Below, piece after piece: positions 49,326 through 57,223 of a DNA stretch of 64,000 nt. Below the pieces are notes generated by a model. That model was not told the origin of the DNA. It searched no databases and saw only the letters and a program-made list of their open reading frames with translations. The DNA lies in the NCBI RefSeq assembly GCF_042684865.1, contig NZ_JBHUML010000002.1, positions 1,426,001 through 1,490,000 on the forward strand, written 5' to 3'. Each line of letters starts with the position of its first letter. Position 1 is the first letter of the stretch. A program made the position numbers and the translations under genes. The DNA comes from Salibacterium lacus (GTDB taxonomy: Bacteria; Bacillota; Bacilli; Bacillales; Marinococcaceae).

Positions 49326-50118
49326 CCGGATCACCTCCTGCCTGCATCCATTTCTGTATGGCTATTTCTTTGTCGCGGGGATCCGCTGGTCTTTTCTTAG
49401 GCGGTGGCTGTTGATTTTGATTGACGTATTTCTCAAAGTTCTGTTGACGAAAGAGGGTTGAGGGTCTGAGATACTCAAACATCTTTGAGTCCTGCAGCCA
49501 GTCCGAGCACTTGATGTCTATGACATGAATAAAGTCTGCCTGGGATCTCCCTTCATTCCATCTGGCACGGATCAATTTCTTATTCGCTTCACTTTTAGCG
49601 CTGAATTTCTTACCGGTTTTCGCATTGAGGTGGTTAATAATTTCAGCAAAAGGAACGCTCTCTTTATTCTTGGTTCTTCTTGGTTCTTCTTGTTTGTGGT
49701 TATCGCTTGGTTGATGCTTGGTTTCTTCTTGGTTATCAGCCTGGTTATCTTTATCATTACGTTCTTGATAAAAGTCGTAATTATGCACTTTCAGCTTGGT
49801 GTAATGCTTGGTTGATTCGATGGTTAAAAAATTGAGTTTTTCCAATTTCCTTAATGTGGTTCTTACTTTTTGCTCGGTCACTTCTTTATCAGTAGCAAAC
49901 CATTCATTGGCGATTTTATTCCTGGAAATGACCGTCTCCCCTCGGTGTACTTCCACTTCAACGTCCTTATATTTGTCGTACCATATGCTTTTTTCATAGT
50001 TAGCGTCCAGAAGGATGTAAATGGCAATTAGTTTCTGGACGAGTGTAAGGCGCGAAAAAGTGTCACTCTCCATGATCTGTCTATGAAGTTTTATCCACCC
50101 TTCCGGTTTATTTGACAT
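49285..50118 (-). CDS. Phage replication initiator, DnaD-like with conserved C-terminal domain
   Basis: A 277-residue protein: an N-terminal winged-helix region (GWIKLHRQIMESDTFSRLTLVQKLIAIYILL), a low-complexity Gln/Asn/Glu middle (about 120-155), and a C-terminal domain seen in phage initiators (IINHLNAKTGKKFSAKSEANKKLIRARWNEGRSQADF, then VIDIKCSDWLQD). The middle is encoded by clustered CTTGGTT repeats that may be the replication origin. It should load the adjacent helicase. Confidence 0.85.
   Translation of the reverse strand: MSNKPEGWIKLHRQIMESDTFSRLTLVQKLIAIYILLDANYEKSIWYDKYKDVEVEVHRGETVISRNKIANEWFATDKEVTEQKVRTTLRKLEKLNFLTIESTKHYTKLKVHNYDFYQERNDKDNQADNQEETKHQPSDNHKQEEPRRTKNKESVPFAEIINHLNAKTGKKFSAKSEANKKLIRARWNEGRSQADFIHVIDIKCSDWLQDSKMFEYLRPSTLFRQQNFEKYVNQNQQPPPKKRPADPRDKEIAIQKWMQAGGDPDEFSWDAYNNWTG
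49669..49813. repeat. CTTGGTT repeat cluster, candidate phage origin
   Basis: Exact CTTGGTT on the + strand starts at 49669, 49679, 49706, 49717, 49728 and 49807; variants lie at 49740 (CCTGGTT) and 49795 (CTTGGTG). Several are 10-11 bases apart, about one helical turn. Iterons inside the initiator gene are the usual origin design in lambdoid and many Firmicute phages. Confidence 0.5.
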
Positions 50119-50129
50119 TTACCTCACCC

Positions 50130-50885
50130 TCATTTCACCACCTCCAACTCAAACTCTCTTCCTGGGTGGTAGCCTTTCTTTTTCAATTCTTGCTCGACTG
50201 CCATTTTGGCCAGTGCCGGCAGGTTGTTACTGCTGCTCAGGTGCGTCAGGTATATCTGCTCTCCCCTGCCTTGTATTAACTTGTCCAAAACGTCCGCAGT
50301 CTGCTCGTTGCTCAGGTGGCCGATGTGTGATGCGATCCGTACCTGAACGCTCAATGGATAGCTGGAATGTGTCAGCATGTCCACATCATGATTGGCTTCG
50401 ATTATATAAATATCAGAGTCGCTCATCGCTTCCAGCATGGCTTCTGATACAACGCCTGTATCCAGACAGATTGATAGTTTTTCGGTAGACGTTTGAATGA
50501 CATAGCCTTTCGGATTAAAAGCATCGTGGCTGACATTGAAGGAGATAACCTCAACCCATTCGTCATAGCCCTCGTAGTCATACAAGATACTGTTATCAAT
50601 CGAATGCTGCAGTTCGTCATCTACGCCCTGGATCTCTTTCCATTCCTCTGCCGGCGCGTACACCGGAATGCCGTACTTATTGGCAAGCAGAAGCCCTTTA
50701 GTATGGTCTTTGTGGGCGTGCGTCACGAAAAATGCGTTAATTTGATCCGCCCGAATTCCGGCATCCAGGAGCTTCTTCTCTATCTTCGTTTTGGCCACGC
50801 CTGCATCTATTACAATCGTTGTGGCGCCAACCCGGACAGCAATGCAGTTGCCGTCCGAACCGCTTGCCAGAATGTCTATCTTCAT
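50130..50885 (-). CDS. MBL-fold metallohydrolase (YycJ-like)
   Basis: A 251-residue metallo-beta-lactamase-fold protein: LASGSDGNCIAVRVGATTIVIDAG, the metal motif FVTHAHKDHTKGL, SICLDTGVV and SHIGHLSN. It resembles WalJ/YycJ, a putative exonuclease-like family. Here it lies between initiator and recombination genes, so a DNA role is plausible; substrate unknown. Confidence 0.85.
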   Translation of the reverse strand: MKIDILASGSDGNCIAVRVGATTIVIDAGVAKTKIEKKLLDAGIRADQINAFFVTHAHKDHTKGLLLANKYGIPVYAPAEEWKEIQGVDDELQHSIDNSILYDYEGYDEWVEVISFNVSHDAFNPKGYVIQTSTEKLSICLDTGVVSEAMLEAMSDSDIYIIEANHDVDMLTHSSYPLSVQVRIASHIGHLSNEQTADVLDKLIQGRGEQIYLTHLSSSNNLPALAKMAVEQELKKKGYHPGREFELEVVK

Positions 50886-51334
50886 AGCGACGCACCTTCA
50901 TTGTCAGCTATCATCATGGCAAAGTTGGCGATGTTGGCGCAGCGGATGGTGATTTCATGCCTGTCTACATCATCTTTAGCCAACTCGTATTTCAGAACCT
51001 CGGCGTTCCGTTCCATCTCTCGCTGCAGGAATTCGTGGTGCTCCTTTCTCCAGTTGCCTTTATGCTCGTTGACCTGCAGCTGTGCTTCCATGTTGTGAGC
51101 CATGTCTCTGATAGACTTCCTCGGAAATGACGCTGGTTCAGTTTGGTGTACAAAATTCCCAATGCAGGGCCCTAATTCGTACACCAGCACACAATCTCTA
51201 TCGGCCCCAAATCGCAAAGCTATATAAGAATCTTGGGTGTTTCGCAATGTGTCGAGAGTAGGGTCTACGCTAAATGCCTGTGCAGCGTGCTCCATGAAAT
51301 CAAGATGCTCTGTGGTGATCTGTGCCGTCATCAT
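50882..51334 (-). CDS. Hypothetical phage protein
   Basis: A 150-residue, mainly helical protein. The C-terminal half (HEFLQREMERNAEVLKYELAKDDVDRHEITIRCANIANFAMMIADN) has the ANFAMMIAD motif seen in many phage proteins of unknown role. It overlaps the MBL gene by four bases. Confidence 0.65.
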   Translation of the reverse strand: MMTAQITTEHLDFMEHAAQAFSVDPTLDTLRNTQDSYIALRFGADRDCVLVYELGPCIGNFVHQTEPASFPRKSIRDMAHNMEAQLQVNEHKGNWRKEHHEFLQREMERNAEVLKYELAKDDVDRHEITIRCANIANFAMMIADNEGASL

Positions 51335-51344
51335 CTATTCCTCC

Positions 51345-52247
51345 TTACTCCAGTTCGTCTTTTTGGGCTTCCAGCTGTGCGTCCAGCACCTTAATAAGTC
51401 CGGTCATTTCTCCAATAGTCGGATCCTGCTTGTTCTTGAATTCAATGCTGTGTTCATCGAAAAAAGCAGTGCGTTGCTCTTTATTGGTGTAGCCAAGCTG
51501 CTTAAACTTTTGGCCGATCTGTTTCTGCAGTGTCTCTTTATCGGGTCCTTGCTGTTCTGCTTCTTCCTGGTCCGGTCCTTCAATCTGCACTTCAGCAGCA
51601 GGATCCGGATCGTTCGGCGTAATATCTTTGCGCTCTGGTTTGTATTCCGGAACACTATCTGTACCGCCTGTGATCGTCTCGTCATCAAACTCAAGACCGT
51701 ACTGCCGTTTCAGCGCACGCTGCTGCACGTGCTTCCCGAACATGTCAGAAGTCCATTTGTTCCAGTTGTCTTTGTTCTGACCGGTGAACATATGGGATAT
51801 TTCATCAATATCCATGATGACGGTGACAGGGTGATGTCCCTCACGGCGCGCTATCGAGTAAGCGCCGATGATTTTCCCTCGAGGGAACCCGATGTCATGC
51901 TGGACAACTTCCATGTCGCCGGTCTCTTTGTTCTTCTCGACCTTAAATTCATCATTTTCGTGTACCATCTGCGTGTCCGGCGGCTGGAACCCTTCTTTTT
52001 CGCGTGCTTTGGACAGGAACGCTTCTGCAGCAAACTGAATCCTTGCGGTGTTGCCATACTTGATGAAGAAGATTTCATTTTTGAATGGATCCAGCCCGTA
52101 AGAAGCTGCCTTATGAGCGAAAAGCATGAATTCCTGATCGTTTGCGTCTTTGGCGATAGAGTTCCGGATTACTTCCAGTACCTCCGGCTTAAATGCCTCG
52201 TTGATTTCCGGTGTCATGGACTGTGTTGCGATTTGATTGTTAGCCAT
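51345..52247 (-). CDS. bet: Single-strand annealing protein, Bet/RecT superfamily
   Basis: A 300-residue recombinase. The Bet pattern is clear: FMLFAHKAASYGLDPFKNEIFFIKYG, ARIQFAAEAFLSKAREKEGF and IIGAYSIARREGHHPV, followed by MFGKHVQQRALKRQYGLE. The C-terminal third is acidic and variable. It anneals complementary strands in phage recombination. No lambda Exo-type gene is adjacent; the SbcC/Rad50-like gene is next upstream. Confidence 0.9.
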   Translation of the reverse strand: MANNQIATQSMTPEINEAFKPEVLEVIRNSIAKDANDQEFMLFAHKAASYGLDPFKNEIFFIKYGNTARIQFAAEAFLSKAREKEGFQPPDTQMVHENDEFKVEKNKETGDMEVVQHDIGFPRGKIIGAYSIARREGHHPVTVIMDIDEISHMFTGQNKDNWNKWTSDMFGKHVQQRALKRQYGLEFDDETITGGTDSVPEYKPERKDITPNDPDPAAEVQIEGPDQEEAEQQGPDKETLQKQIGQKFKQLGYTNKEQRTAFFDEHSIEFKNKQDPTIGEMTGLIKVLDAQLEAQKDELE

Positions 52248-52536
52248 GTGTAAACCTCCTATTTTCTAATTTAATGCAGTCGCTTTCTCGTACTTTGAAC
52301 ACTTCTGTTTCATCAATACCGCAGGTTATAACCCTAAGCACTTTTTCTATTTCTCCATGAAGCACTTCGTCACTACTTGTTTTAATCGGGGCATCCCTCC
52401 AACAGTTGGATTCCAGAGAGCCTATAACTTTGTGAATAAAATACTCGTTTGGAACGCCATAACGGAGCATTTCAATTTCTACATAGTCGCCAAAGTCGAT
52501 GTCGTTGGTTCGGCCCCATCCTGTAAATTCACTCAT
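52240..52536 (-). CDS. Hypothetical phage protein
   Basis: A 98-residue protein (FTGWGRTNDIDFGDYVEIEMLRYG) that overlaps both neighbours by eight bases, within the recombination block. No recognisable domain; two cysteines. Confidence 0.6.
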   Translation of the reverse strand: MSEFTGWGRTNDIDFGDYVEIEMLRYGVPNEYFIHKVIGSLESNCWRDAPIKTSSDEVLHGEIEKVLRVITCGIDETEVFKVRESDCIKLENRRFTHG

Positions 52537-54040
52537 CTGCAGTCACCTCCAGTTCTTCGCCAGTCACAACCCGGCTGGTTACCAGCTGCCCGTTCGGTTC
52601 TTTGAACCGGCTGATGGATTCGGCATTATCCACGAATACCGGAGCGACAATTTCAGCCTGATCGCTCAATACTTCGCGCAGTTCCAGACCAGCTCTGATC
52701 TTTTCAGAGAGTGAAAGTTCGCGGTATGGCTTTTCATTCAATTCAATCTCGAAGGTCGGCTTCAAGTCGCCGTTTTTCTGTTCTTCAAACAGCCGGACGC
52801 CAAGCGTTTCAAACAGATCCTGTACCTTCTGAACCTGCAGGTCAGCTTCTGCTGCATAAAAGGCTTTGACAGCGTCCAGGATAAAGATAGATTCATTGAG
52901 GTTGTCGCGGGTTTCATTCTCTTTTTCCGCCGCTTCTGCCACCTGCTCCTGCAACTGGTTGTATTCATCGATTTTGTCCACCTGAGCCTGAGCCGTATCG
53001 ATTTTTGCCTGATATTCCCGGACTTGCTCAAGCTGTTCATTAATATCCACATATTCGAGCTGCTCCAACTCTTCTTCCAGTTCTTTTCTCTTCTGAACAA
53101 CCTGCTCATATTCACTTTTGAACTGGTCAACGCGCTTTTGTTTTTCTTCTTCCGCCGCCTGTAGGGATTCATCTTGGAGTGGCTGCTTGCAAACGCGGCA
53201 GGTTTCTTCAATCTCTTCGCCTTTCAACTCCTGGAACTTCTCTTTCATCCGGTCTCTCTCTTCAAGCAGTCGGTTGATTTGAATCTTAAGAGTGTTCACC
53301 CTTTCATTGTCTTTGGCGGCAGATTCCATTGTTTTTTCGACTTCTTTCTTTTGGGCGGCATGTGCCTTAATCCCATCTTCAAATCCTTCTTTTGTGAGAG
53401 AGGGCGCTTCTCTCTGCTCCAGCTGTTCTTTCAGCGTCTGCGCCCGACTCTGCGCGGCGATGTGTTCTTTCTCCAGCTTGGCCTTTTGGTCTTTATGGAT
53501 TTTCTGCAAGTCCTCGAGGGAATGCTTTTTGACCAGGGCGGCCAGTTTCTCTGACTGCAGTTCCGGCAGCTCTTTCATAACTTCTTTGTTTGCCGGCGCC
53601 GTCACAAACTGCAGCACCATCGCGCGCTGTTTTTCCCAATGAAGGCTGAAAAAGTAGGACGGATTGAAAAGGCTCAAGAACAATTCTTTACCGCCTAGGC
53701 TGTCCACAATGTCATTAAATTCGCCGGCTTTGGACGGCACGTCATTGATGTGGTAGCTGGCCTTTCCTTTCTTAAGACTGCGCCCCAATTTCACCTGTTT
53801 GTCGTCGATGGAAAGCAGCAGTGTGACCGCCGTTTCCTCTGCATCATAGGTGATTGGTGTTGGGTCGAGCTTGCGTCCGAGCACGTCAGTGCCGTATACT
53901 GTCCACATAAGGGCGTCCAGAATACTGGACTTACCCTCTGCGTTGTCACCGGTGACCTCTGTTACCTCGCCAAAGTTAACGGAGAGGTCCTGGTGACTTT
54001 TAAAGTTTTTCAGGGTTGCTTCCTGGAATCTGATTTGCAC
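52529..54040 (-). CDS. SbcC/Rad50-like ATPase with zinc hook
   Basis: A 503-residue SMC-type ATPase. Walker A is GDNAEGKSSILDALMWTVYG near residue 33; two coiled-coil arms flank a CRVC zinc hook (around residue 285); the ABC signature and Walker B lie near the end (YRELSLSEKIRAGLELR and VAPVFVDNAESI). GTG 54040 follows AGAGGAGG. Phage-encoded Rad50-like proteins normally pair with a nuclease; none of the SbcD type is seen here. Confidence 0.85.
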   Translation of the reverse strand: MQIRFQEATLKNFKSHQDLSVNFGEVTEVTGDNAEGKSSILDALMWTVYGTDVLGRKLDPTPITYDAEETAVTLLLSIDDKQVKLGRSLKKGKASYHINDVPSKAGEFNDIVDSLGGKELFLSLFNPSYFFSLHWEKQRAMVLQFVTAPANKEVMKELPELQSEKLAALVKKHSLEDLQKIHKDQKAKLEKEHIAAQSRAQTLKEQLEQREAPSLTKEGFEDGIKAHAAQKKEVEKTMESAAKDNERVNTLKIQINRLLEERDRMKEKFQELKGEEIEETCRVCKQPLQDESLQAAEEEKQKRVDQFKSEYEQVVQKRKELEEELEQLEYVDINEQLEQVREYQAKIDTAQAQVDKIDEYNQLQEQVAEAAEKENETRDNLNESIFILDAVKAFYAAEADLQVQKVQDLFETLGVRLFEEQKNGDLKPTFEIELNEKPYRELSLSEKIRAGLELREVLSDQAEIVAPVFVDNAESISRFKEPNGQLVTSRVVTGEELEVTADE

Positions 54041-54117
54041 GTTTTATCCTCCTCTTTGTGATCAATTTGCTCCGCGTCACGCCGTTTCTTGTACTGCTCC
54101 ACTTCATCCAATGGCAT
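54010..54117 (-). CDS. Possible 35-residue phage peptide
   Basis: A very hydrophilic peptide (MPLDEVEQYKKRRDAEQIDH) overlapping the SbcC-like gene by 31 bases. AAAGGGG is close to its ATG; a TTG two codons later has better spacing. It may be a real gene or a leader for coupling. Confidence 0.35.
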   Translation of the reverse strand: MPLDEVEQYKKRRDAEQIDHKEEDKTCKSDSRKQP

Positions 54118-54256
54118 CACCCCTTTCAAGCGCCCGCTGTTTCATGGCCACAAAAGCCGCAAAGCTCATGTACATGTAATACGGATTGCCAGCAGGCGTT
54201 TCAGCGTTCTGGAATTCAATCGCCCAGGCCTCCAGCAGTTCATCAGAAAGTGTCAT
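54104..54256 (-). CDS. 50-residue phage protein
   Basis: The product begins MTLSDELLEAWAIEFQNAET and has AGNPYYMYMSFAAFVAMKQR. GGAGGGTGAAAG precedes the ATG. The start lies next to the stop of the upstream gene. Unknown function; the tight spacing supports it being real. Confidence 0.6.
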   Translation of the reverse strand: MTLSDELLEAWAIEFQNAETPAGNPYYMYMSFAAFVAMKQRALERGDAIG

Positions 54257-54259
54257 CTT

Positions 54260-54532
54260 TCACCCTCCCCTCTGTTCATATAGCGGTACGAGATCTATTT
54301 CGTAATCTTTAACCGTCACATCGTGAGGCACCGTTCCACCGTCTTCGTCTAATAGAAATACGTTTAGGACTTTCATTCTGGGGTCAGCATTAACATCCGA
54401 TATGGCTCTCAAAGCAGACAGCTTGTTTTCTTTGAGGAAAAATTCTGTCGCAAAGAACCCCACTCCCTTAGTAGGCGTCACTCTTTTTTCTGACGTAACA
54501 ATGACAAAACTCGTAGCCCTCAACTCACTCAC
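54260..54532 (-). CDS. Hypothetical phage protein
   Basis: A 90-residue protein (ATSFVIVTSEKRVTPTKGVGFFATEFFLKENK). Overlaps the AbrB-like gene by eight bases. The frame opens with GTG; a TTG at codon 4 has a better site. Unknown function. Confidence 0.6.
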   Translation of the reverse strand: MSELRATSFVIVTSEKRVTPTKGVGFFATEFFLKENKLSALRAISDVNADPRMKVLNVFLLDEDGGTVPHDVTVKDYEIDLVPLYEQRGG

Positions 54533-54794
54533 CGCCCTTCTGAATCGCCCGGATAGCCCGTTCTAAGATTTCATTTTCTTCATGGTCGCCATTGACGGTC
54601 ATGCTTTCCAAATCCTCAACCAGCTGCTTCTTGTCTTCGTCTGTTTCGTAAGCTCGCATAACCAACTGGTTATCATCGTCCATAAACATCTCCAATGGCT
54701 GCCCAGAGTCCCAACCTTGTTCACGCCTAACTTCTTTCGGAATGACCACTCTGCCTAGTTCATCAATCTTTCTCACGATTCCGATTGCCTTCAT
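54525..54794 (-). CDS. AbrB/SpoVT-type transition regulator
   Basis: An 89-residue regulator with the swapped-hairpin AbrB domain at the start (IGIVRKIDELGRVVIPKEVRR) and a C-terminal helical part. ATG 54794 follows AAAGGAG; the frame upstream of it is not coding-like. Phage AbrB-like proteins usually tune early gene expression. Confidence 0.85.
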   Translation of the reverse strand: MKAIGIVRKIDELGRVVIPKEVRREQGWDSGQPLEMFMDDDNQLVMRAYETDEDKKQLVEDLESMTVNGDHEENEILERAIRAIQKGGE

Positions 54795-54848
54795 TTCTAA
54801 CAACTCCTTTAGTTTAAATATTGAGCATGACTCCATCTGGAATATCCA

Positions 54849-55109
54849 CTAATAGTAGTAATTCAGATGCTTATACATCTCATAGAGCCCCTTCTTCCTT
54901 AAGTCCCACACTTTACTTTGGAGCGTCTTTTCTGTCCGTTCCAAAGCGAGTGCCATGGTCTGACGGTGATCGGACTCCCAAAAGGTGCAAAGGTATTCGA
55001 GTTCCTCTACTTCAAAAGGTTGCCCGTGCCTACTGTGGAAGTCAGGGTGATACATCATGCGACCGTAACTATCGTACTCAACAGGTTGTGTCACTGCTGC
55101 AGATGCCAT
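54849..55109 (-). CDS. Phage SANT/Myb-like DNA-binding protein
   Basis: An 86-residue protein with the pattern YHPDFHSRHGQPFEVEELEYLCTFWESD and LALERTEKTLQSKVWDLRKKG, common in Bacillus prophage early regions. The helical C-terminal part resembles a SANT/Myb-like fold. The ATG overlaps the stop of the upstream gene. Confidence 0.65.
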   Translation of the reverse strand: MASAAVTQPVEYDSYGRMMYHPDFHSRHGQPFEVEELEYLCTFWESDHRQTMALALERTEKTLQSKVWDLRKKGLYEMYKHLNYYY

Positions 55110-55321
55110 CAGTACCACGTCCCTGCTTTTGTGTATTTGAACAGTTCGCCGTTTCGGAATCGCACTTCGATGACCTGTTCCTGCTGATTGAGCTTCACTT
55201 CTTTGATTTGGCCACGGGTGTATTTTTCTTTTTCGCTGGAACCCATCGCACCCATGTGTTTAGCGTGTGTTTCGTTGAGTACCTTGCGAGCGTGTTCGCC
55301 TAGTGCATGATAGCCCTTCAT
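55109..55321 (-). CDS. Hypothetical phage protein
   Basis: A 70-residue basic protein (KGYHALGEHARKVLNETHAKH; VIEVRFRNGELFKYTKAGTWY). A typical small early-region gene; one base follows the upstream gene's stop. Unknown function. Confidence 0.6.
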   Translation of the reverse strand: MKGYHALGEHARKVLNETHAKHMGAMGSSEKEKYTRGQIKEVKLNQQEQVIEVRFRNGELFKYTKAGTWY

Positions 55322-55322
55322 A

Positions 55323-55550
55323 TCAAGAGCCTCCTTCCAGCTTCTCTAATTCAGCACATATATCGTGCTGACATTCCACATCGTCTGTCATGCTTGCCAT
55401 GAGCGAGAAGTTCGGGAGCAATGCTTTTCGCCACTGGCAATGAAGCAGAAACTGTTTACTCTCCTGCAACTCTTGTGCTTCTACGGTGGAGAGCTCCCGG
55501 ATGGCTGATGTGGCTAGCAGCTCTTTCACTCGGGTAATGACTACGTTCAT
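55323..55550 (-). CDS. Hypothetical phage protein
   Basis: A 75-residue protein (MNVVITRVKELLATSAIREL; SMTDDVECQHDICAELEKLEG). ATG 55550 follows AAGGGGTGACAAA. Unknown function. Confidence 0.6.
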   Translation of the reverse strand: MNVVITRVKELLATSAIRELSTVEAQELQESKQFLLHCQWRKALLPNFSLMASMTDDVECQHDICAELEKLEGGS

Positions 55551-55554
55551 TTTG

Positions 55555-55818
55555 TCACCCCTTCCCACGGATCCACCAAAGCAAGAACTCTTTTGTCTCT
55601 TTCGCCGGGAAGTACCATTTCTGGCCGACCTTATATTTTGGAAAGTTCGGATGGTAAAAGAACTGATCTTGTATCGTGTTCCAACTCATGCAGGTTTGTC
55701 GTTTTAATTCTTTTGCATCCCAATAAGCCGTTTCTGCTTCGAGTTCTTTCATGCGTTCATTCAACTTCTGCAGGTATAGTTCTTTGGCTTCTGCTTCATC
55801 AATCTGAACTTGAATCAT
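55555..55818 (-). CDS. DUF771 family phage protein
   Basis: An 87-residue protein of the DUF771 type, with a winged-helix-like C-terminal part (ELKRQTCMSWNTIQDQFFYHPNFPKYKVGQKWYFPAKETKEFLLWW). AAGGAGG is eight bases from ATG 55818. The family is common in early regions of Firmicute phages and may act like an excisionase or regulator. Confidence 0.8.
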   Translation of the reverse strand: MIQVQIDEAEAKELYLQKLNERMKELEAETAYWDAKELKRQTCMSWNTIQDQFFYHPNFPKYKVGQKWYFPAKETKEFLLWWIRGKG

Positions 55819-55832
55819 CTTCTTGACCTCCT

Positions 55833-56099
55833 TCAAGCTGGTTGACCTGGTTGACTATCCGATTCTCTTACGTCATCCGGTAAATTCCGAAAAAACTCGG
55901 ATTCAATGCCGAAAAAAATATTGTCCACTGGCACTTTGTAAATATCTTCGATCTTAATGAAAAAGGATCGAGGGACATCGCTTGAGTCTTTTTCATATCT
56001 CGAAAGCGTGTCTTTGTTAATACCGAACCGTCCTGCTGCTTCTATCAAAGTCAGACCCGCTCTCACTCTTGCTGATCTTAAAGTTATTTCTACGCTCAC
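55833..56099 (-). CDS. Cro-like XRE regulator
   Basis: An 88-residue protein with one XRE helix-turn-helix (RSARVRAGLTLIEAAGRFGINKDTLSRYEKD). First gene of the lytic direction, divergent from the CI-like gene across the operator region; this fits Cro. Confidence 0.8.
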   Translation of the reverse strand: MSVEITLRSARVRAGLTLIEAAGRFGINKDTLSRYEKDSSDVPRSFFIKIEDIYKVPVDNIFFGIESEFFRNLPDDVRESDSQPGQPA

Positions 56100-56130
56100 G
56101 GAATGCCTCCTTTCCTTTCGGCTTGGTTAT

Positions 56131-56159
56131 ACATTATCCGATATTTCTCGGAATGTCAA
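56131..56159 (-). promoter_or_regulatory. Early lytic promoter with operator O1 in its spacer
   Basis: Minus-strand TTGACA (56159-56154), 17 bases, TAATGT (56136-56131). The spacer contains the operator TCCG-N8-CGGA (56137-56152). It drives the cro-like gene and the early region. Confidence 0.75.
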
Positions 56160-56167
56160 TTAAAAAT

Positions 56168-56183
56168 TCCGGGTTAAATCGAA
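56168..56183. promoter_or_regulatory. Operator O2
   Basis: TCCG-N8-CGAA, one base off the O1/O3 pattern, between the two divergent promoters. Confidence 0.55.
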
Positions 56184-56220
56184 TTTTTACACTAAAGTGT
56201 GGAGAAATTCGGAATTTTTA

Positions 56221-56249
56221 TTGCATTTCCGTATTTTTTCGGATATTAT
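56221..56249 (+). promoter_or_regulatory. Repressor promoter with operator O3 in its spacer
   Basis: TTGCAT (56221-56226), 17 bases, TATTAT (56244-56249). The spacer contains TCCG-N8-CGGA (56228-56243), the same pattern as O1. Confidence 0.75.
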
Positions 56250-56288
56250 ATATGTAACATACTTAATCGCGAAAGGAAGCGAACCGAA

Positions 56289-56792
56289 ATGTTTGATCGT
56301 GACTTAGAGCTAAAAAAAGAAATAGCATCCAACATTAGAAGATTGCTTAAAGAAAATGGGTGGACACAATTAAAACTTAGCGAGCAGACAGGCATATCTA
56401 AAAGTACACTGTCTGATTACATTAACTTCAGAACTCTTATCAACCCAGGAAACGTGGAAAGATTGTCTACAGCTTTCGATGTTAAAAAATCAGAGATTGA
56501 TCCAAGCTTTAAAGGTCGTGATTCAGAAGATGGTTCTGATAGGGGTGACTTTGTTAAAGAAGACGATCGAAGTTATGGACTTAACGCCAAAGACGAACGG
56601 GATATCCAGAAGGAGTTGGAGAGGATGATAAACGATCTGGATGATCCAGGAGCCTACGCTGCGTTCGACGGACAGTCTATAGAAGACATGGGCGAAGAAG
56701 ATAAAGAATTATTAAAAGATTCTCTAGAGCATTCATTACGCATTGCTAAGCGCGCTGCTAAGCAGAAATTCACCCCTAATAAGTACAAGTAA
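56289..56792 (+). CDS. CI-like phage repressor (XRE family)
   Basis: A 167-residue protein with an N-terminal XRE domain (IRRLLKENGWTQLKLSEQTGISKSTLSDYIN, about 15-65) and a charged C-terminal region. ATG 56289 is nine bases from AAAGGAAG. It is followed by an ImmA-type peptidase gene, the pair known from ICEBs1 and related phages, where the peptidase cleaves the repressor on induction. It has no LexA-type self-cleavage domain, in line with that. Confidence 0.85.
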   Translation: MFDRDLELKKEIASNIRRLLKENGWTQLKLSEQTGISKSTLSDYINFRTLINPGNVERLSTAFDVKKSEIDPSFKGRDSEDGSDRGDFVKEDDRSYGLNAKDERDIQKELERMINDLDDPGAYAAFDGQSIEDMGEEDKELLKDSLEHSLRIAKRAAKQKFTPNKYK

Positions 56793-56806
56793 TCTGGAGT
56801 GATACC

Positions 56807-57223
56807 GTGGATATAAAAGGGAAGGTCAATGCACTAATACAAAAACATGAAACAAGCTGTCCTTTTAAAATCGCAGCTGCTAAAGGGATCCATGTGATTC
56901 AAGAAAACCTGGGCAGTAATCTCGGCTACTACAATAAAATCTTCCGCATCCCCATGATCCACATCCACGAATCAGCAGCAGAAGCACAGAAGAAGTTTAT
57001 CTGCGCCCACGAGCTCGGTCATGCTGTCTGCCATCCTAATTCGAACACACCTTTTTTAAAAGCACACACGCTTTTCTCTACTTCCAAGATAGAGAAAGAA
57101 GCCAATTCCTTTGCTGTGGAACTTCTCTTTTCCGATGAAGGGGCTTCCCCGATACTTACGGTTCAAGAAGCCGTGGAGGAATACAAAATTCCAGAGCAGA
57201 TTTTAAAGGAGGTCGGAAGTTGA
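56807..57223 (+). CDS. ImmA/IrrE-type metallopeptidase
   Basis: A 138-residue M78 peptidase with the zinc motif HELGHAVCH (HEXXH) and IEKEANSFAVELLF. It probably cleaves the neighbouring repressor to induce the prophage. GTG 56807 follows CTGGAGTGATACC; its stop lies directly before the integrase ATG. Confidence 0.88.
   Translation: MDIKGKVNALIQKHETSCPFKIAAAKGIHVIQENLGSNLGYYNKIFRIPMIHIHESAAEAQKKFICAHELGHAVCHPNSNTPFLKAHTLFSTSKIEKEANSFAVELLFSDEGASPILTVQEAVEEYKIPEQILKEVGS

Noticed and set aside
49669..49813. CRISPR array
   Set aside because: The units are only seven bases, irregularly spaced and inside a gene; iterons are the better reading.
54058..54312. 84-codon frame on the + strand in the early region
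   Set aside because: It is antisense to two tightly spaced small minus-strand genes with good ribosome sites.
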